DNA of 64,000 nt, taken from contig CAJTDS010000013.1 in assembly GCA_910575165.1 (NCBI GenBank), forward strand, positions 1-64,000. The letters are read 5' to 3'. This document shows, piece after piece, positions 1 through 7,550 of the stretch. The notes under the pieces were generated by a model. That model was not told where the DNA came from. It ran no database searches and worked only from the letters and a program-made list of their open reading frames with translations. A program made the translations under genes and the position numbers. Source of the DNA: Eggerthellaceae bacterium. GTDB taxonomy: Bacteria > Actinomycetota > Coriobacteriia > Coriobacteriales > Eggerthellaceae. The stretch's first letter is position 1, and the number at the start of each line of letters is the position of its first letter.

Positions 1-1
1 C

Positions 2-124
2 GCCGACAGACGCGAGCTGCTGTTCCGCCACGCGTCGGCCGGAACGTACCGGACCACGAGGCGCGGCTACGTCGACCTGCTTCGCCCCTTCATGGATTAC
101 TGGGGCGTGTCAACGGTGGTCTAA
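2..124 (+). CDS. C-terminal end of an unidentified protein (partial)
   Basis: A reading frame open from the left edge of the window runs 40 codons to a TAA at 122-124, some 30 bases before the phosphate-binding protein gene. The visible residues are rich in Arg and aromatics and end in MDYWGVSTVV. No domain is recognisable from so short a piece, so no function is assigned. It could be a real gene end or a chance open frame in GC-rich DNA; the composition favours coding only mildly. Confidence 0.35.
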   Translation, partial: ADRRELLFRHASAGTYRTTRRGYVDLLRPFMDYWGVSTVV

Positions 125-153
125 CATAGAGAATCAAAAAGGGCCTGACCGCA

Positions 154-1038
154 GTGCTTGTTGCAATTTGCGCCCTGGGTCTTCTCAGCGCGGTCGGTTG
201 CGCATCGAACGGCTCAGACTCGTCAAGCAGCGACTCGTCTGCGAACCAAGCCAATGGCGAGATTTCTGTGTACTCGCGAGAAGACGGTTCAGGCACGCGC
301 GGTGCGTTCGTAGAGCTGTTCGGGCTTGAGGAGAAGGATGCGGCTGGCAACAAGGTGGACATGACGACAGATGCCGCAGCCATCACGAACTCCACCTCGG
401 TGATGATGACTTCTGTCGCCAGCGACCCCGATGCCATCGGTTACATCTCCTTGGGGTCGCTTAACGACACAGTCAAGGCCGTCAAGATCGACGGCATCGA
501 GGCAACGGCCCAGAACGTGAAGAGCGGCGACTACAAGGTGTCAAGGCCATTCAACATCGTGTTCGCCGAGAACCTCAGCGCACCGGCACAGGACTTCGTG
601 GACTTCATCATGAGCTCCGATGGTCAGGCAATCATCGAGGATAACGGCTACATAGGCGTTGACGAGAATGCGGCTCCCTTTACCGCTGCTGGCGCAAGTG
701 GCAAAGTCGTGATCGCGGGGTCCTCCTCGGTCACCCCCATCATGGAGAAGCTTGCCGAAGCGTATAAGGCCGTGAATCCTGACGTAACCATCGAGGTTCA
801 GCAATCCGACTCCACCACCGGCGTCAACATGGCCATCGAGGGCATGTGCGACATCGGTATGGCATCGCGTGACCTGAAGGATTCGGAGGCTTCGTCCGGG
901 GTCAGCGCCACGGCTATCGCCAAGGACGGAATCGCCGTGATCGTCGCCCCCGCATCCATCGTCGACAGCCTCACCAGCGGCCAAGTGAAGGCGATCTTTT
1001 CCGGCGAGGCGCTCACGTGGGCAGAAGTGATCGGCTAG
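154..1038 (+). CDS. pstS: Phosphate ABC transporter substrate-binding lipoprotein PstS, halves in permuted order
   Basis: Captures phosphate outside the membrane and hands it to PstCA. A hydrophobic signal ends in a lipobox (SAVGC, Cys about residue 16 from this start), followed by a Ser-rich linker. The module with SREDGSGTR (about residues 39-47) comes first and the module with GSSSVTPIMEKL (from about 189) and ASRDLK comes last. In ordinary PstS the GSSSV module is N-terminal and SREDGSGTR follows it, so the order is swapped. The start is uncertain: GTG 154 leaves no basic residues before the hydrophobic stretch, whereas the codons from ATC 133 onward would add a typical Lys-Lys n-region, yet no ATG/GTG/TTG is available between the in-frame stop at 127-129 and GTG 154. 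Five bases separate it from pstC. Confidence 0.88.
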   Translation: MLVAICALGLLSAVGCASNGSDSSSSDSSANQANGEISVYSREDGSGTRGAFVELFGLEEKDAAGNKVDMTTDAAAITNSTSVMMTSVASDPDAIGYISLGSLNDTVKAVKIDGIEATAQNVKSGDYKVSRPFNIVFAENLSAPAQDFVDFIMSSDGQAIIEDNGYIGVDENAAPFTAAGASGKVVIAGSSSVTPIMEKLAEAYKAVNPDVTIEVQQSDSTTGVNMAIEGMCDIGMASRDLKDSEASSGVSATAIAKDGIAVIVAPASIVDSLTSGQVKAIFSGEALTWAEVIG

Positions 1039-1042
1039 CTAT

Positions 1043-1903
1043 ATGTCGAAGTCTGCAAGGAAAGAAGGCTTTGCGAGGGTGCTGTTCACCCTCGCTGCCG
1101 CGATCTCGATTCTGGCGGTTGCCCTGATATGCGTGTTCCTCTTCGCCAACGGGCTTCCGGCGATGTTCCAGATCGGCATCCCCGAGTTCCTGCTGGGCAC
1201 CACCTGGAAGCCGGGAAGCGACATGTACGGCATCTTTCCCATGATCGTGGGGAGCATCTACGTGACCGCCGGTGCCATCCTCGTCGGTGTTCCGGCGGGC
1301 ATCCTGACGGCGATATACCTGTCGCGCTTTGCGGGCAGCAGGGTCGCATCCGTTCTGCGGCCGGGCATCGAGCTGCTCGCCGGCATCCCCTCTGTCGTGT
1401 ATGGCTTCTTCGGGTTGATGGTGCTCGTACCCTTCATAAGGGCGACGATGCCTGGCAGGGGCCTTTCGCTTCTGGCAGCATCCATGCTGCTGGGGATCAT
1501 GATCCTTCCCACCGTCATCACCGTGGCGAAGAACGCCCTCGATGCCGTTCCTAAGAGTTACTACGAAGGGGCCCTTGCCCTGGGCGCAACCCGTGAGCGG
1601 GCCGTGTTCCGCATCCTCGTGCCTGCTGCATTCTCGGGAATCATGGCGGCTGTCGTGTTGGGAGTCGGGCGTGCGATCGGTGAGACCATGGCGGTCGTTA
1701 TGGTCGCGGGAAACCAGCCCGTCATGCCGAACTCCATCTTCGAAGGCGTTCGCACGATGACCGCGAATATTGTTATGGAGATGGGCTATGCCGCCGACCT
1801 CCACAGGGGCGCTCTCATAGCAACCGGCGTCGTGCTGTTCGTCTTCATCATGCTCATCAGCCTCCTGTTCAGCGCCATTAAGAAGCGGGGTGAGGAGCGA
1901 TGA
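1043..1903 (+). CDS. pstC: Phosphate ABC transporter permease PstC
   Basis: One of the two membrane subunits forming the phosphate channel. The 286-residue protein has about six hydrophobic segments, the first near residues 14-36. The EAA-type cytoplasmic loop typical of binding-protein-dependent permeases is visible as EGALALGATRERAVFRILVP, followed by GVGRAIGETMAVVMVAGN, a stretch conserved in PstC. The gene starts 5 bases after pstS with little Shine-Dalgarno signal, suggesting translational coupling, and its TGA overlaps the pstA ATG by four bases. Length and motifs are normal for the family. Confidence 0.93.
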   Translation: MSKSARKEGFARVLFTLAAAISILAVALICVFLFANGLPAMFQIGIPEFLLGTTWKPGSDMYGIFPMIVGSIYVTAGAILVGVPAGILTAIYLSRFAGSRVASVLRPGIELLAGIPSVVYGFFGLMVLVPFIRATMPGRGLSLLAASMLLGIMILPTVITVAKNALDAVPKSYYEGALALGATRERAVFRILVPAAFSGIMAAVVLGVGRAIGETMAVVMVAGNQPVMPNSIFEGVRTMTANIVMEMGYAADLHRGALIATGVVLFVFIMLISLLFSAIKKRGEER

Positions 1904-2733
1904 CGTTGAAGATTCTGCGCGCTCTCGTGTACGTGGGAGCCATCCTCACGGCTCTGGTCCTGGCGGGGATCGTGGGATACATCCTTATAAACGGCATCCC
2001 TCATCTCAAGCCCTCCCTGTTCGAGTGGACCTACACATCCGAGAACGTCTCGCTCATGCCCGCTCTCGTCGATACCATCCTCATGGCCCTGCTCGCTTTG
2101 GTGCTAGCGGTGCCGACGGGTGTGGGTGCGGCGATCTATCTGGTGGAGTACGCGCGATCGACGAGCAGGTTCGTGAGAGTCGTCCGCATGACGGCTGAGA
2201 CGCTCCAGGGCATACCATCGATCATCTACGGACTGTTCGGCCTGCTCTTCTTCACGACCATGCTCGGGTGGGGGCTCTCCCTCATGTCGGGCGCATGCAC
2301 GCTCGCCATCATGGTTCTTCCCGTCGTCATGCGCACCACGGAAGAGGCGCTGCTGGCGGTCCCCGAATCCTACAAGCAAGGCGGCTTCGCCTTGGGGGCA
2401 GGCCGCGTCAGGACGATCTTCCGCTGCGTGCTGCCAAGCGCGCTTCCGGGCATCGTGGGCGGCGTGCTCCTCGCTCTGGGGCGATGTGTCGGAGAGGTCG
2501 CAGCGCTTCTTTTCACCGCTGGCACCGTGGCTCAGATTCCCGACTTCGGCGGTCAAGGGATATTTGCACTATTCGATTCGTGCAGGACGCTTGCGGTCCA
2601 TATGTACGTCCTCGCAAGCGAGGGCCTTCACATGGACGAGGCCTATGCGACGGCCGTCGTGCTCTTGATCCTCGTGGTGATCTTGAACACGGGGGCCAAC
2701 TTCGCCGCAAAGAGACTGAAGAGAGGAATGTAG
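1900..2733 (+). CDS. pstA: Phosphate ABC transporter permease PstA
   Basis: Second channel subunit, partner of PstC. At 277 residues it has the usual six-helix layout, beginning with a helix near residues 10-30. The loop QGGFALGAGRVRTIFRCVLP matches the EAA motif that docks on PstB, and GRCVGEVAALLFTAGT follows. Start ATG overlaps the pstC stop (ATGA), and the stop TAG abuts the pstB ATG, so the three genes are one translationally coupled unit. No oddities seen. Confidence 0.93.
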   Translation: MTLKILRALVYVGAILTALVLAGIVGYILINGIPHLKPSLFEWTYTSENVSLMPALVDTILMALLALVLAVPTGVGAAIYLVEYARSTSRFVRVVRMTAETLQGIPSIIYGLFGLLFFTTMLGWGLSLMSGACTLAIMVLPVVMRTTEEALLAVPESYKQGGFALGAGRVRTIFRCVLPSALPGIVGGVLLALGRCVGEVAALLFTAGTVAQIPDFGGQGIFALFDSCRTLAVHMYVLASEGLHMDEAYATAVVLLILVVILNTGANFAAKRLKRGM

Positions 2734-3576
2734 ATGATTGAAGCAGTCATGGTACCAGAGGAGAGGCTTATGATGCAAGAGATAAAACAGGATGCGCGGA
2801 TCGCGCCGTCGCTGCCTGTCATATCTGAGACGAAGATGGGGGTAGAGGAACTCGACCTGTTCTACGGGGAGTTCCAAGCGCTCAAAGACGTCACGCTTGA
2901 CTTCCCGAAGAACGAGGTCACGGCACTGATCGGGCCTTCGGGATGCGGCAAGTCAACCTTGCTCAAGGCCTTGAACCGCATGAATGACCTGGTGGACGGC
3001 TGTCGCGTGGACGGGCTCGTCTCCTTGGATGGCGACGACATCTATCGCGATGTGCCGGTCAACGACCTCCGTCGTCGAGTGGGCATGGTGTTCCAGCAGC
3101 CCAATCCATTCCCCATGAGCATATACGACAACATTGCCTTCGGCCCGCGCACCCATGGCATCAAGGGCAAAGCGGAGCTCGATGTAATCGTTGAGCAGTC
3201 GCTTCGTGACGCCGCTATCTGGGACGAGGTCAAAGATCGTTTGAAGAAGAGCGCCCTTGGGCTCTCAGGCGGCCAGCAACAGCGCTTGTGCATCGCACGT
3301 GCGCTAGCAGTGCAACCAGAGGTCCTGCTGCTCGACGAGTCCACAAGCGCGCTCGACCCGATCTCGACGGCGAAGATCGAGGATCTGGTCGTCGAGTTCG
3401 CATCGAAATACACCGTGATCATGGTCACGCACAACATGCTCCAAGCCCTCCGAGTCTCCACGAAGACCGCGTTCTTCCTCTTGGGGGAGATGGTGGAGGC
3501 GGGTGACACGGACGAACTGTTCACCCATCCAAAGGACAGTCGCACAGCCGATTACGTGTCGGGTCGCTTCGGGTAA
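2734..3576 (+). CDS. pstB: Phosphate ABC transporter ATP-binding protein PstB
   Basis: ATPase that drives the PstCA channel from the cytoplasmic face. Walker A is GPSGCGKS, the signature is [15 protein letters not shown], and Walker B is VLLLDE followed by [10 protein letters not shown]. The residue after the catalytic Glu is Ser where family members usually have Pro (DEP). The switch His lies in MVTHNM. The first roughly 35 residues, before [15 protein letters not shown], are an extension lacking family motifs; an internal ATG may be used, but AGAGAGGA at 2720-2727 is well spaced for ATG 2734. A PhoU gene does not follow, unlike in many pst operons. Confidence 0.93.
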   Translation: MIEAVMVPEERLMMQEIKQDARIAPSLPVISETKMGVEELDLFYGEFQALKDVTLDFPKNEVTALIGPSGCGKSTLLKALNRMNDLVDGCRVDGLVSLDGDDIYRDVPVNDLRRRVGMVFQQPNPFPMSIYDNIAFGPRTHGIKGKAELDVIVEQSLRDAAIWDEVKDRLKKSALGLSGGQQQRLCIARALAVQPEVLLLDESTSALDPISTAKIEDLVVEFASKYTVIMVTHNMLQALRVSTKTAFFLLGEMVEAGDTDELFTHPKDSRTADYVSGRFG

Positions 3577-3643
3577 GCGCGGCTTAGAGGAATAGACGTC
3601 GCTCCATAGCGGCGGAAAGCAGTCAAAGGGCAGCTGGCGAGAA

Positions 3644-3920
3644 TTGAAAAAGCAAGCACCCAAGCGATCTGCGTGCCCAGATCATCGCGGCGATACTAGC
3701 CGTTGCGGTGATGGCGGGCGCGCTACTCGTTTTCGTGGGATTGAACTCCGAGCGCATCGTCGAGCAGAACTCCCAATACCTCGAAGTGTCGACGAGCCAG
3801 ACCGCGAGGCGCTTGAACGACATGTTCGATGCGTCGCTGGAGAGCACGCGCGCGATGGCAAGCGTCTTCGGGGGCTCGCTCGAAGGCCCGAGCCCCCTTC
3901 CCGCAGGTTGGATCCGCACT
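3644..3920 (+). pseudogene. Frameshifted, truncated N-terminus of a membrane-anchored sensor protein
   Basis: From TTG 3644 one frame reads KKQAPKRS; the sense then continues in another frame as LRAQIIAAILAVAVMAGALL with a transmembrane helix and an extracytoplasmic segment containing QTARRLNDMFDASLESTRAM. The jump lies near 3670 and is explained by loss of two bases or gain of one between KRS and LRAQ. Helix-plus-extracytoplasmic starts like this are typical of Cache-type sensors (histidine kinases, diguanylate cyclases). The text stops resembling protein near 3915 and no kinase or GGDEF domain follows. I infer a decayed sensor gene cut off next to the inverted repeat at 3962; its downstream output is unknown. 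Confidence 0.6.
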
Positions 3921-3961
3921 GCATCCCCATGCCGCAGCGTCGGCCCTGCAGGGGCCATTCT

Positions 3962-3992
3962 CATACTCAGCTGAACTGTTCAGCTGAGTATG
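3962..3992. repeat. Perfect 14-bp inverted repeat with 3-nt loop
   Basis: CATACTCAGCTGAA and its exact reverse complement are separated by CTG. No T-run follows on either strand, so it is not a standard terminator. It lies just after the truncated sensor and about 170 bases before tRNA-Pro, a position expected of a recombination scar, an operator, or a mobile-element end. Confidence 0.85.
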
Positions 3993-4127
3993 GGGGTAAC
4001 CATGCTCAAAAGGGGTGGTGTTCAGCTAGTCTCGCAAATTAACATGTGCATCGCATATCCGGCAAGTTGCGCGAAGGTTGTGAAAGCGGCGCGGAAGGTT
4101 GCTTTTTTCCCAGGCGACTGCAAACGA

Positions 4128-4138
4128 TGTGCTATGAT
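4128..4138 (+). promoter_or_regulatory. Extended -10 promoter for tRNA-Pro
   Basis: TGTGCTATGAT combines a TGn extension with TATGAT, about 26 bases before the tRNA. No convincing -35 box at 17 bases. The same extended -10 form recurs before other genes in this window. Confidence 0.5.
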
Positions 4139-4164
4139 TGCCTGCGCTGTCGGAAGGCAGTCAA

Positions 4165-4241
4165 CGGGATGTGGCTCAGCTTGGTAGAGCGCTGCGTTCG
4201 GGACGCAGAGGCCGCAGGTTCAAATCCTGTCATCCCGACCA
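4165..4241 (+). tRNA. tRNA-Pro, anticodon CGG
   Basis: A 77-base cloverleaf: acceptor CGGGATG pairs with CATCCCG, the anticodon stem CTGCG/CGCAG encloses TTCGGGA (anticodon CGG), the T arm holds GGTTCAAATCC, and 3' ACCA is encoded. It reads CCG codons, frequent in this GC-rich genome. tRNA genes are common integration sites, relevant to the decayed sequence just upstream. Confidence 0.95.
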
Positions 4242-4248
4242 GGCTACG

Positions 4249-4286
4249 AAGGGATGTTCTTTGAACGCGAAGTGCATCCCTTTTTT
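4249..4286 (+). terminator. Terminator after tRNA-Pro
   Basis: AAGGGATG pairs with CATCCCTT around an 18-base loop and ends in TTTTTT, a standard intrinsic terminator eight bases past the tRNA. Confidence 0.75.
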
Positions 4287-4373
4287 GCATCAGGGCTCCG
4301 TATCGGATGGGCCGATCGGAGGGGAGGGGTCGACAGCTTCGTCCCGTCCCGGCGAGCACTTGGAGGACTTGGC

Positions 4374-4664
4374 ATGAAAATTTTGGGCATGGGCGTTCCT
4401 GAGCTTCTTATCATCCTCGTGGTGATCCTGCTTATCTTCGGTCCTAAGAACCTTCCCAAACTCGGCAGCGCCCTTGGCAAGACCGTCAAGAACCTGCGCG
4501 ACGGCATGGGCGGCGGCAGCAAGGAAATCGAGGACGCCGACGATGACGACGAGGAAGAGGTCGAGGTCGAAGAGGTGGAGGAGGTAGAGGAGAAGCCCGC
4601 CAAGAAGGCTCCCGCTAAGAAGACCACCACCACGAAGAAGACGGTGAAGAAGAAGGCCGAGTAG
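4374..4664 (+). CDS. tatA: Twin-arginine translocase subunit TatA
   Basis: TatA-type pore subunit for exporting folded proteins. ATG 4374 follows GGAGGA at 4362-4367. The 96-residue product shows the diagnostic hydrophobic helix ending in FGPKNLPKLG, then an amphipathic helix (GSALGKTVKNLRDG), then an acidic run (about residues 43-66) and a Lys/Thr-rich tail with PAKKAPAKKTTTTKK-like repeats. No tatB or tatC lies beside it, so it is a solitary copy here. Likely clients in the window are the flavoprotein at 7.5-9.4 kb, the DmsA-like protein and possibly the NlpC/P60 enzyme, all with RR-type signals. Confidence 0.92.
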   Translation: MKILGMGVPELLIILVVILLIFGPKNLPKLGSALGKTVKNLRDGMGGGSKEIEDADDDDEEEVEVEEVEEVEEKPAKKAPAKKTTTTKKTVKKKAE

Positions 4665-4683
4665 CCGTTAACTCATGATTGCT

Positions 4684-4728
4684 AGCGGCGCGGAAGCAGG
4701 GCGAGGCCCTTTCCGTGCCGCTTGTTTT
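4684..4728 (+). terminator. Terminator after tatA
   Basis: AGCGGC-G-CGGAA pairs with TTCCG-T-GCCGCT, one G-U pair inside the stem, and is followed by TGTTTTAT. Confidence 0.7.
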
Positions 4729-4808
4729 ATGTTTGGATGACCATCGGGTCGGCGTCGGTCGCCGAACCCCAGAAGCGCCGGCCGGCAGCCGGGCAAGGAG
4801 TTTGAACC

Positions 4809-5285
4809 ATGGCGGATAGCAGCTACATTCTCACCCAGGAAGGCAAGGACAAGCTGGAGGAGGAGCTCCACTATCTGGAGACCCAGAAGCGCGCCGAGGT
4901 GGGCGAGCGCATCAAGGTGGCCCGCGAGTTCGGCGACATCTCGGAGAACTCCGAGTACGACGACGCGAAGAACGAGCAGGGACTCATGGAGGCGCGCATC
5001 GCCGAGATCACCCATATCCTGGCCGAGGCAACGGTGGTGAACACCCCCAAGCGCTCCAGCAGCGTGCATATCGGAAGCACCGTGACCGTGGACATGAACG
5101 GCCGCGAGCGTGTCTTCTCCATCGTGGGCGCCGCCGAGTCCAACGCCCACGAGGGCAAGATCTCCAACGAATCGCCCGTGGGCGCGGCGCTGCTCGGCCA
5201 CAAGAAGGGCGACAAGGTGACCACCACCGGCCCCACCGGCCGCGACATCGAGATGACCATCTTGAAGGTCGAGCAGGCTAAGTAA
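4809..5285 (+). CDS. greA: Transcript cleavage factor GreA
   Basis: Rescues backtracked RNA polymerase by stimulating transcript cleavage. The 158-residue length is standard. The N-terminal coiled coil (about residues 10-75) carries the acidic tip in GDISENSEYDDAKNEQ, and the C-terminal FKBP-like domain contains ESPVGAALLGHKKGD. AAGGAG at 4796-4800 precedes the ATG. It stands alone between two terminator-like hairpins, upstream of lysS. Confidence 0.95.
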   Translation: MADSSYILTQEGKDKLEEELHYLETQKRAEVGERIKVAREFGDISENSEYDDAKNEQGLMEARIAEITHILAEATVVNTPKRSSSVHIGSTVTVDMNGRERVFSIVGAAESNAHEGKISNESPVGAALLGHKKGDKVTTTGPTGRDIEMTILKVEQAK

Positions 5286-5288
5286 CGG

Positions 5289-5316
5289 GTTCCGTCGGCC
5301 CGACGGCCGACGGAAC
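5289..5316 (+). terminator. Strong hairpin after greA
   Basis: GTTCCGTCGGC and its exact complement enclose CCGACG. No T-run follows, so it may stop transcription weakly or protect the greA mRNA 3' end. The rest of the 170-base stretch to lysS shows no T-box consensus or other clear element. Confidence 0.55.
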
Positions 5317-5486
5317 GGGTCGTCCGCCGAGGCCTTCCCTGGCGGCGCATATGGCGTTTAAAGCCCCGATTGCGGTCCGAAGGTCGTTTCGCAGCGCTTT
5401 CACGCCATCTGCGCTCGCCAAGAAAGTCCTCGGCTGCTCTCCTGGGCGACCTGCTTGTCTGATTCGTAGTTGATGAAGGAGCGAAG

Positions 5487-7451
5487 ATGCAGGAAGAGAG
5501 CATCGTGTCGGTGGTAGAGGACGATCCCATCAAGGTCCGCCAGGCCAAGCGCCAGGCGCTCATCGACGCCGGGCAGAACCCCTATGGCGACGCTTTCGCC
5601 TACAGCCACCATCTTGCCGACCTGGACGCCGCCTACGCGCACCTGGCCGATGGCGAGTCCACCGACGACGAGGTGGTGGTGGCCGGTCGCGTGATGGCCC
5701 GCCGCGTGCAGGGCAAGGTGGCTTTCCTGGAGCTGCGCGACGCTACCGGCGACATGCAGCTGTTCTGCCGCGTGAACGCCCTGGGCGAGGACGCCTATGC
5801 GGCCCTGTGCGACATAGACGTGGGTGACTGGATCGGCGCCCGCGGCGCTATGATGCGCACCCGCCGCGGCCAGCTGTCGGTTGCGGTGGAGTCGTACACC
5901 CTGCTGTCCAAGAGCCTGCGGCCTCTGCCCGAGAAGTTCCACGGCCTGGCCGACAAGGAGACCCGCTACCGCCAGCGCTACGTTGACCTGGTGATGAACC
6001 CCGAGGTGAAGACCGTCTTCGAGAAGCGCTTCAAGATCGTGGCCGCCATCCGCCGCTACATGGAGGCCGACGGCTACTACGAGGTGGAGACGCCGTTTCT
6101 GCATCCCATCCTGGGCGGCGCCAACGCCAAGCCCTTCGTCACCCACTTCAACGCGCTGGATCGCGACTACTTTCTGCGCATCGCCACGGAGCTGCCGCTG
6201 AAGCGTTTGCTGGTGGGCGGTTTCGAGCGCGTCTACGAGATGGGGCGCCAGTTCCGCAACGAGGGCATGGACGCCTACCACAACCCCGAGTTCACCACGC
6301 TGGAGGCCTACCGCGCCTTCAGCGACCTGGACGGCATGATTGAGCTTACGCGCGGGCTCATCCAGGACGCATGCCTGGCCGCCAACGGAACGCTGCAGAT
6401 TACCTACCAGGGAACCCGGATCGACCTGTCGGGCCAGTGGCGCGTGGCCTCCATGATGGAGCTGGCCAGCGAAGGCGCCGGCGAGGAGGTGTCCTTCGAG
6501 CGCAGCCGCGACGAGCTGGTTTCCATCCTGGAAAGGAGCGGAGGCCATGCCGAGGCGGCCTGGGGCAAGGGCAAGCTCATCTCCGAGATCTTCGAAGCCG
6601 TGGCGGAGGAGAAGCTGATCCAGCCCACCTTCGTGGTGGACCATCCGCTGGAGATTTCGCCCCTGGCGAAGAAGAAGCCGGAAAACCCCGAGCTTACCAG
6701 CCGCTTCGAGCTGTTCATCATGGGACACGAGTACGCCAACGCCTTCAGCGAGCTCAACGACCCGGTGGACCAGGCCGAGCGGTTCTGGGCCCAGGTGAAG
6801 GCCAAGGACATGGGCGACGACGAGGCCATGGGCTTCGACGCCGACTACATCCGCGCGCTGGAGTACGGCATGCCGCCGGCCGGCGGCGTGGGCATCGGCA
6901 TCGACCGCTTGGTCATGCTGCTGGCCGACGCTCCCTCCATCCGCGACGTGCTGCTGTTCCCCCACATGCGCGACGAGGCGCCGGCTGGCGGGAAGGGGGC
7001 TGCCCCGACTGCGGCGCCTGCTGCGGGGGCTGCCGAGCCTGCACAGAGCGCGGGCGCTATCGACTTCTCGAAGGTAATCGTGGAGCCGCTGTTCGCCGAC
7101 GAAGTGGATTTCGACACCTTCAGCAAGTCCGATTTCCGCGCGGTGAAGGTGAAGGCGTGCGAGGCGGTGCCCAAGTCGAAGAAGCTGCTCAAGTTCGTGC
7201 TGGACGACGGCACCGGCGCCGACCGCGTCATCCTGTCGGGCATCCATGCCTACTACGAGCCCGAAGAGCTGGTGGGCCGCACGCTCATCGCCATCACGAA
7301 CCTGCCGCCGCGCAAGATGATGGGCATCGACTCCTGCGGCATGCTGCTGTCGGCCATCCACGAGGAGCCGGGCGAGGACGGGCAGCCCCAGGAGCGATTG
7401 AACCTGCTCATGGTGGACCCGAAGATTCCCGCCGGCGCCAAGCTGTACTAG
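5487..7451 (+). CDS. lysS: Lysyl-tRNA synthetase (class II) with appended C-terminal tRNA-binding domain
   Basis: Charges tRNA-Lys. At 654 residues it is about 150 longer than usual LysRS. Residues 1-495 form the ordinary enzyme: OB-fold anticodon domain, motif 2 FRNEGMDAYHNPEFTTLEAY, and motif 3 GIGIDRLVMLLADAPSIRDV. An Ala/Gly/Pro linker (about 497-523) leads to a C-terminal OB-fold domain like that of Trbp111 or the MetRS C-terminus: FSKSDFRAVKVKACEAVP, ILSGIHAYYEPEELVG, and NLPPRKMMGIDSCGMLLSA. Such domains bind tRNA elbows nonspecifically and are usually fused to MetRS or PheRS beta. AAGGAG at 5476-5481 supports the start. Confidence 0.95.
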   Translation: MQEESIVSVVEDDPIKVRQAKRQALIDAGQNPYGDAFAYSHHLADLDAAYAHLADGESTDDEVVVAGRVMARRVQGKVAFLELRDATGDMQLFCRVNALGEDAYAALCDIDVGDWIGARGAMMRTRRGQLSVAVESYTLLSKSLRPLPEKFHGLADKETRYRQRYVDLVMNPEVKTVFEKRFKIVAAIRRYMEADGYYEVETPFLHPILGGANAKPFVTHFNALDRDYFLRIATELPLKRLLVGGFERVYEMGRQFRNEGMDAYHNPEFTTLEAYRAFSDLDGMIELTRGLIQDACLAANGTLQITYQGTRIDLSGQWRVASMMELASEGAGEEVSFERSRDELVSILERSGGHAEAAWGKGKLISEIFEAVAEEKLIQPTFVVDHPLEISPLAKKKPENPELTSRFELFIMGHEYANAFSELNDPVDQAERFWAQVKAKDMGDDEAMGFDADYIRALEYGMPPAGGVGIGIDRLVMLLADAPSIRDVLLFPHMRDEAPAGGKGAAPTAAPAAGAAEPAQSAGAIDFSKVIVEPLFADEVDFDTFSKSDFRAVKVKACEAVPKSKKLLKFVLDDGTGADRVILSGIHAYYEPEELVGRTLIAITNLPPRKMMGIDSCGMLLSAIHEEPGEDGQPQERLNLLMVDPKIPAGAKLY

Positions 7452-7481
7452 CCAGCGCTGCGCTCCTTCGCTAGCGAGCGA

Positions 7482-7518
7482 ACAAAAAAGGGCCGTCCGG
7501 TTGATTCGGACGGCCCTT
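7482..7518 (-). terminator. Terminator for the minus-strand flavoprotein gene, also facing lysS
   Basis: AAGGGCCGTCCG and its exact complement form a 12-bp stem with a 7-nt loop. On the minus strand it is followed by a run of Ts (plus strand AAAAAA at 7484-7489), making it a terminator between the convergent genes. Confidence 0.85.
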
Positions 7519-7550
7519 CGAACAAGAAGAGGTCGAGGAGGAGGGTCCGC

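Noticed and set aside
3990-4187. Small protein frames between the inverted repeat and tRNA-Pro
   Set aside because: They run into the tRNA gene and show no conserved pattern.
5317-5486. T-box riboswitch before lysS
   Set aside because: No AGGGTGGNACCGCG-like antiterminator box or specifier loop could be found.
5400-7361. 653-codon minus-strand frame opposite lysS
   Set aside because: Antisense shadow: lysS has full motifs, and the opposite frame is His/Gly/Val-rich without domains. GC-ending codons keep the complement open.
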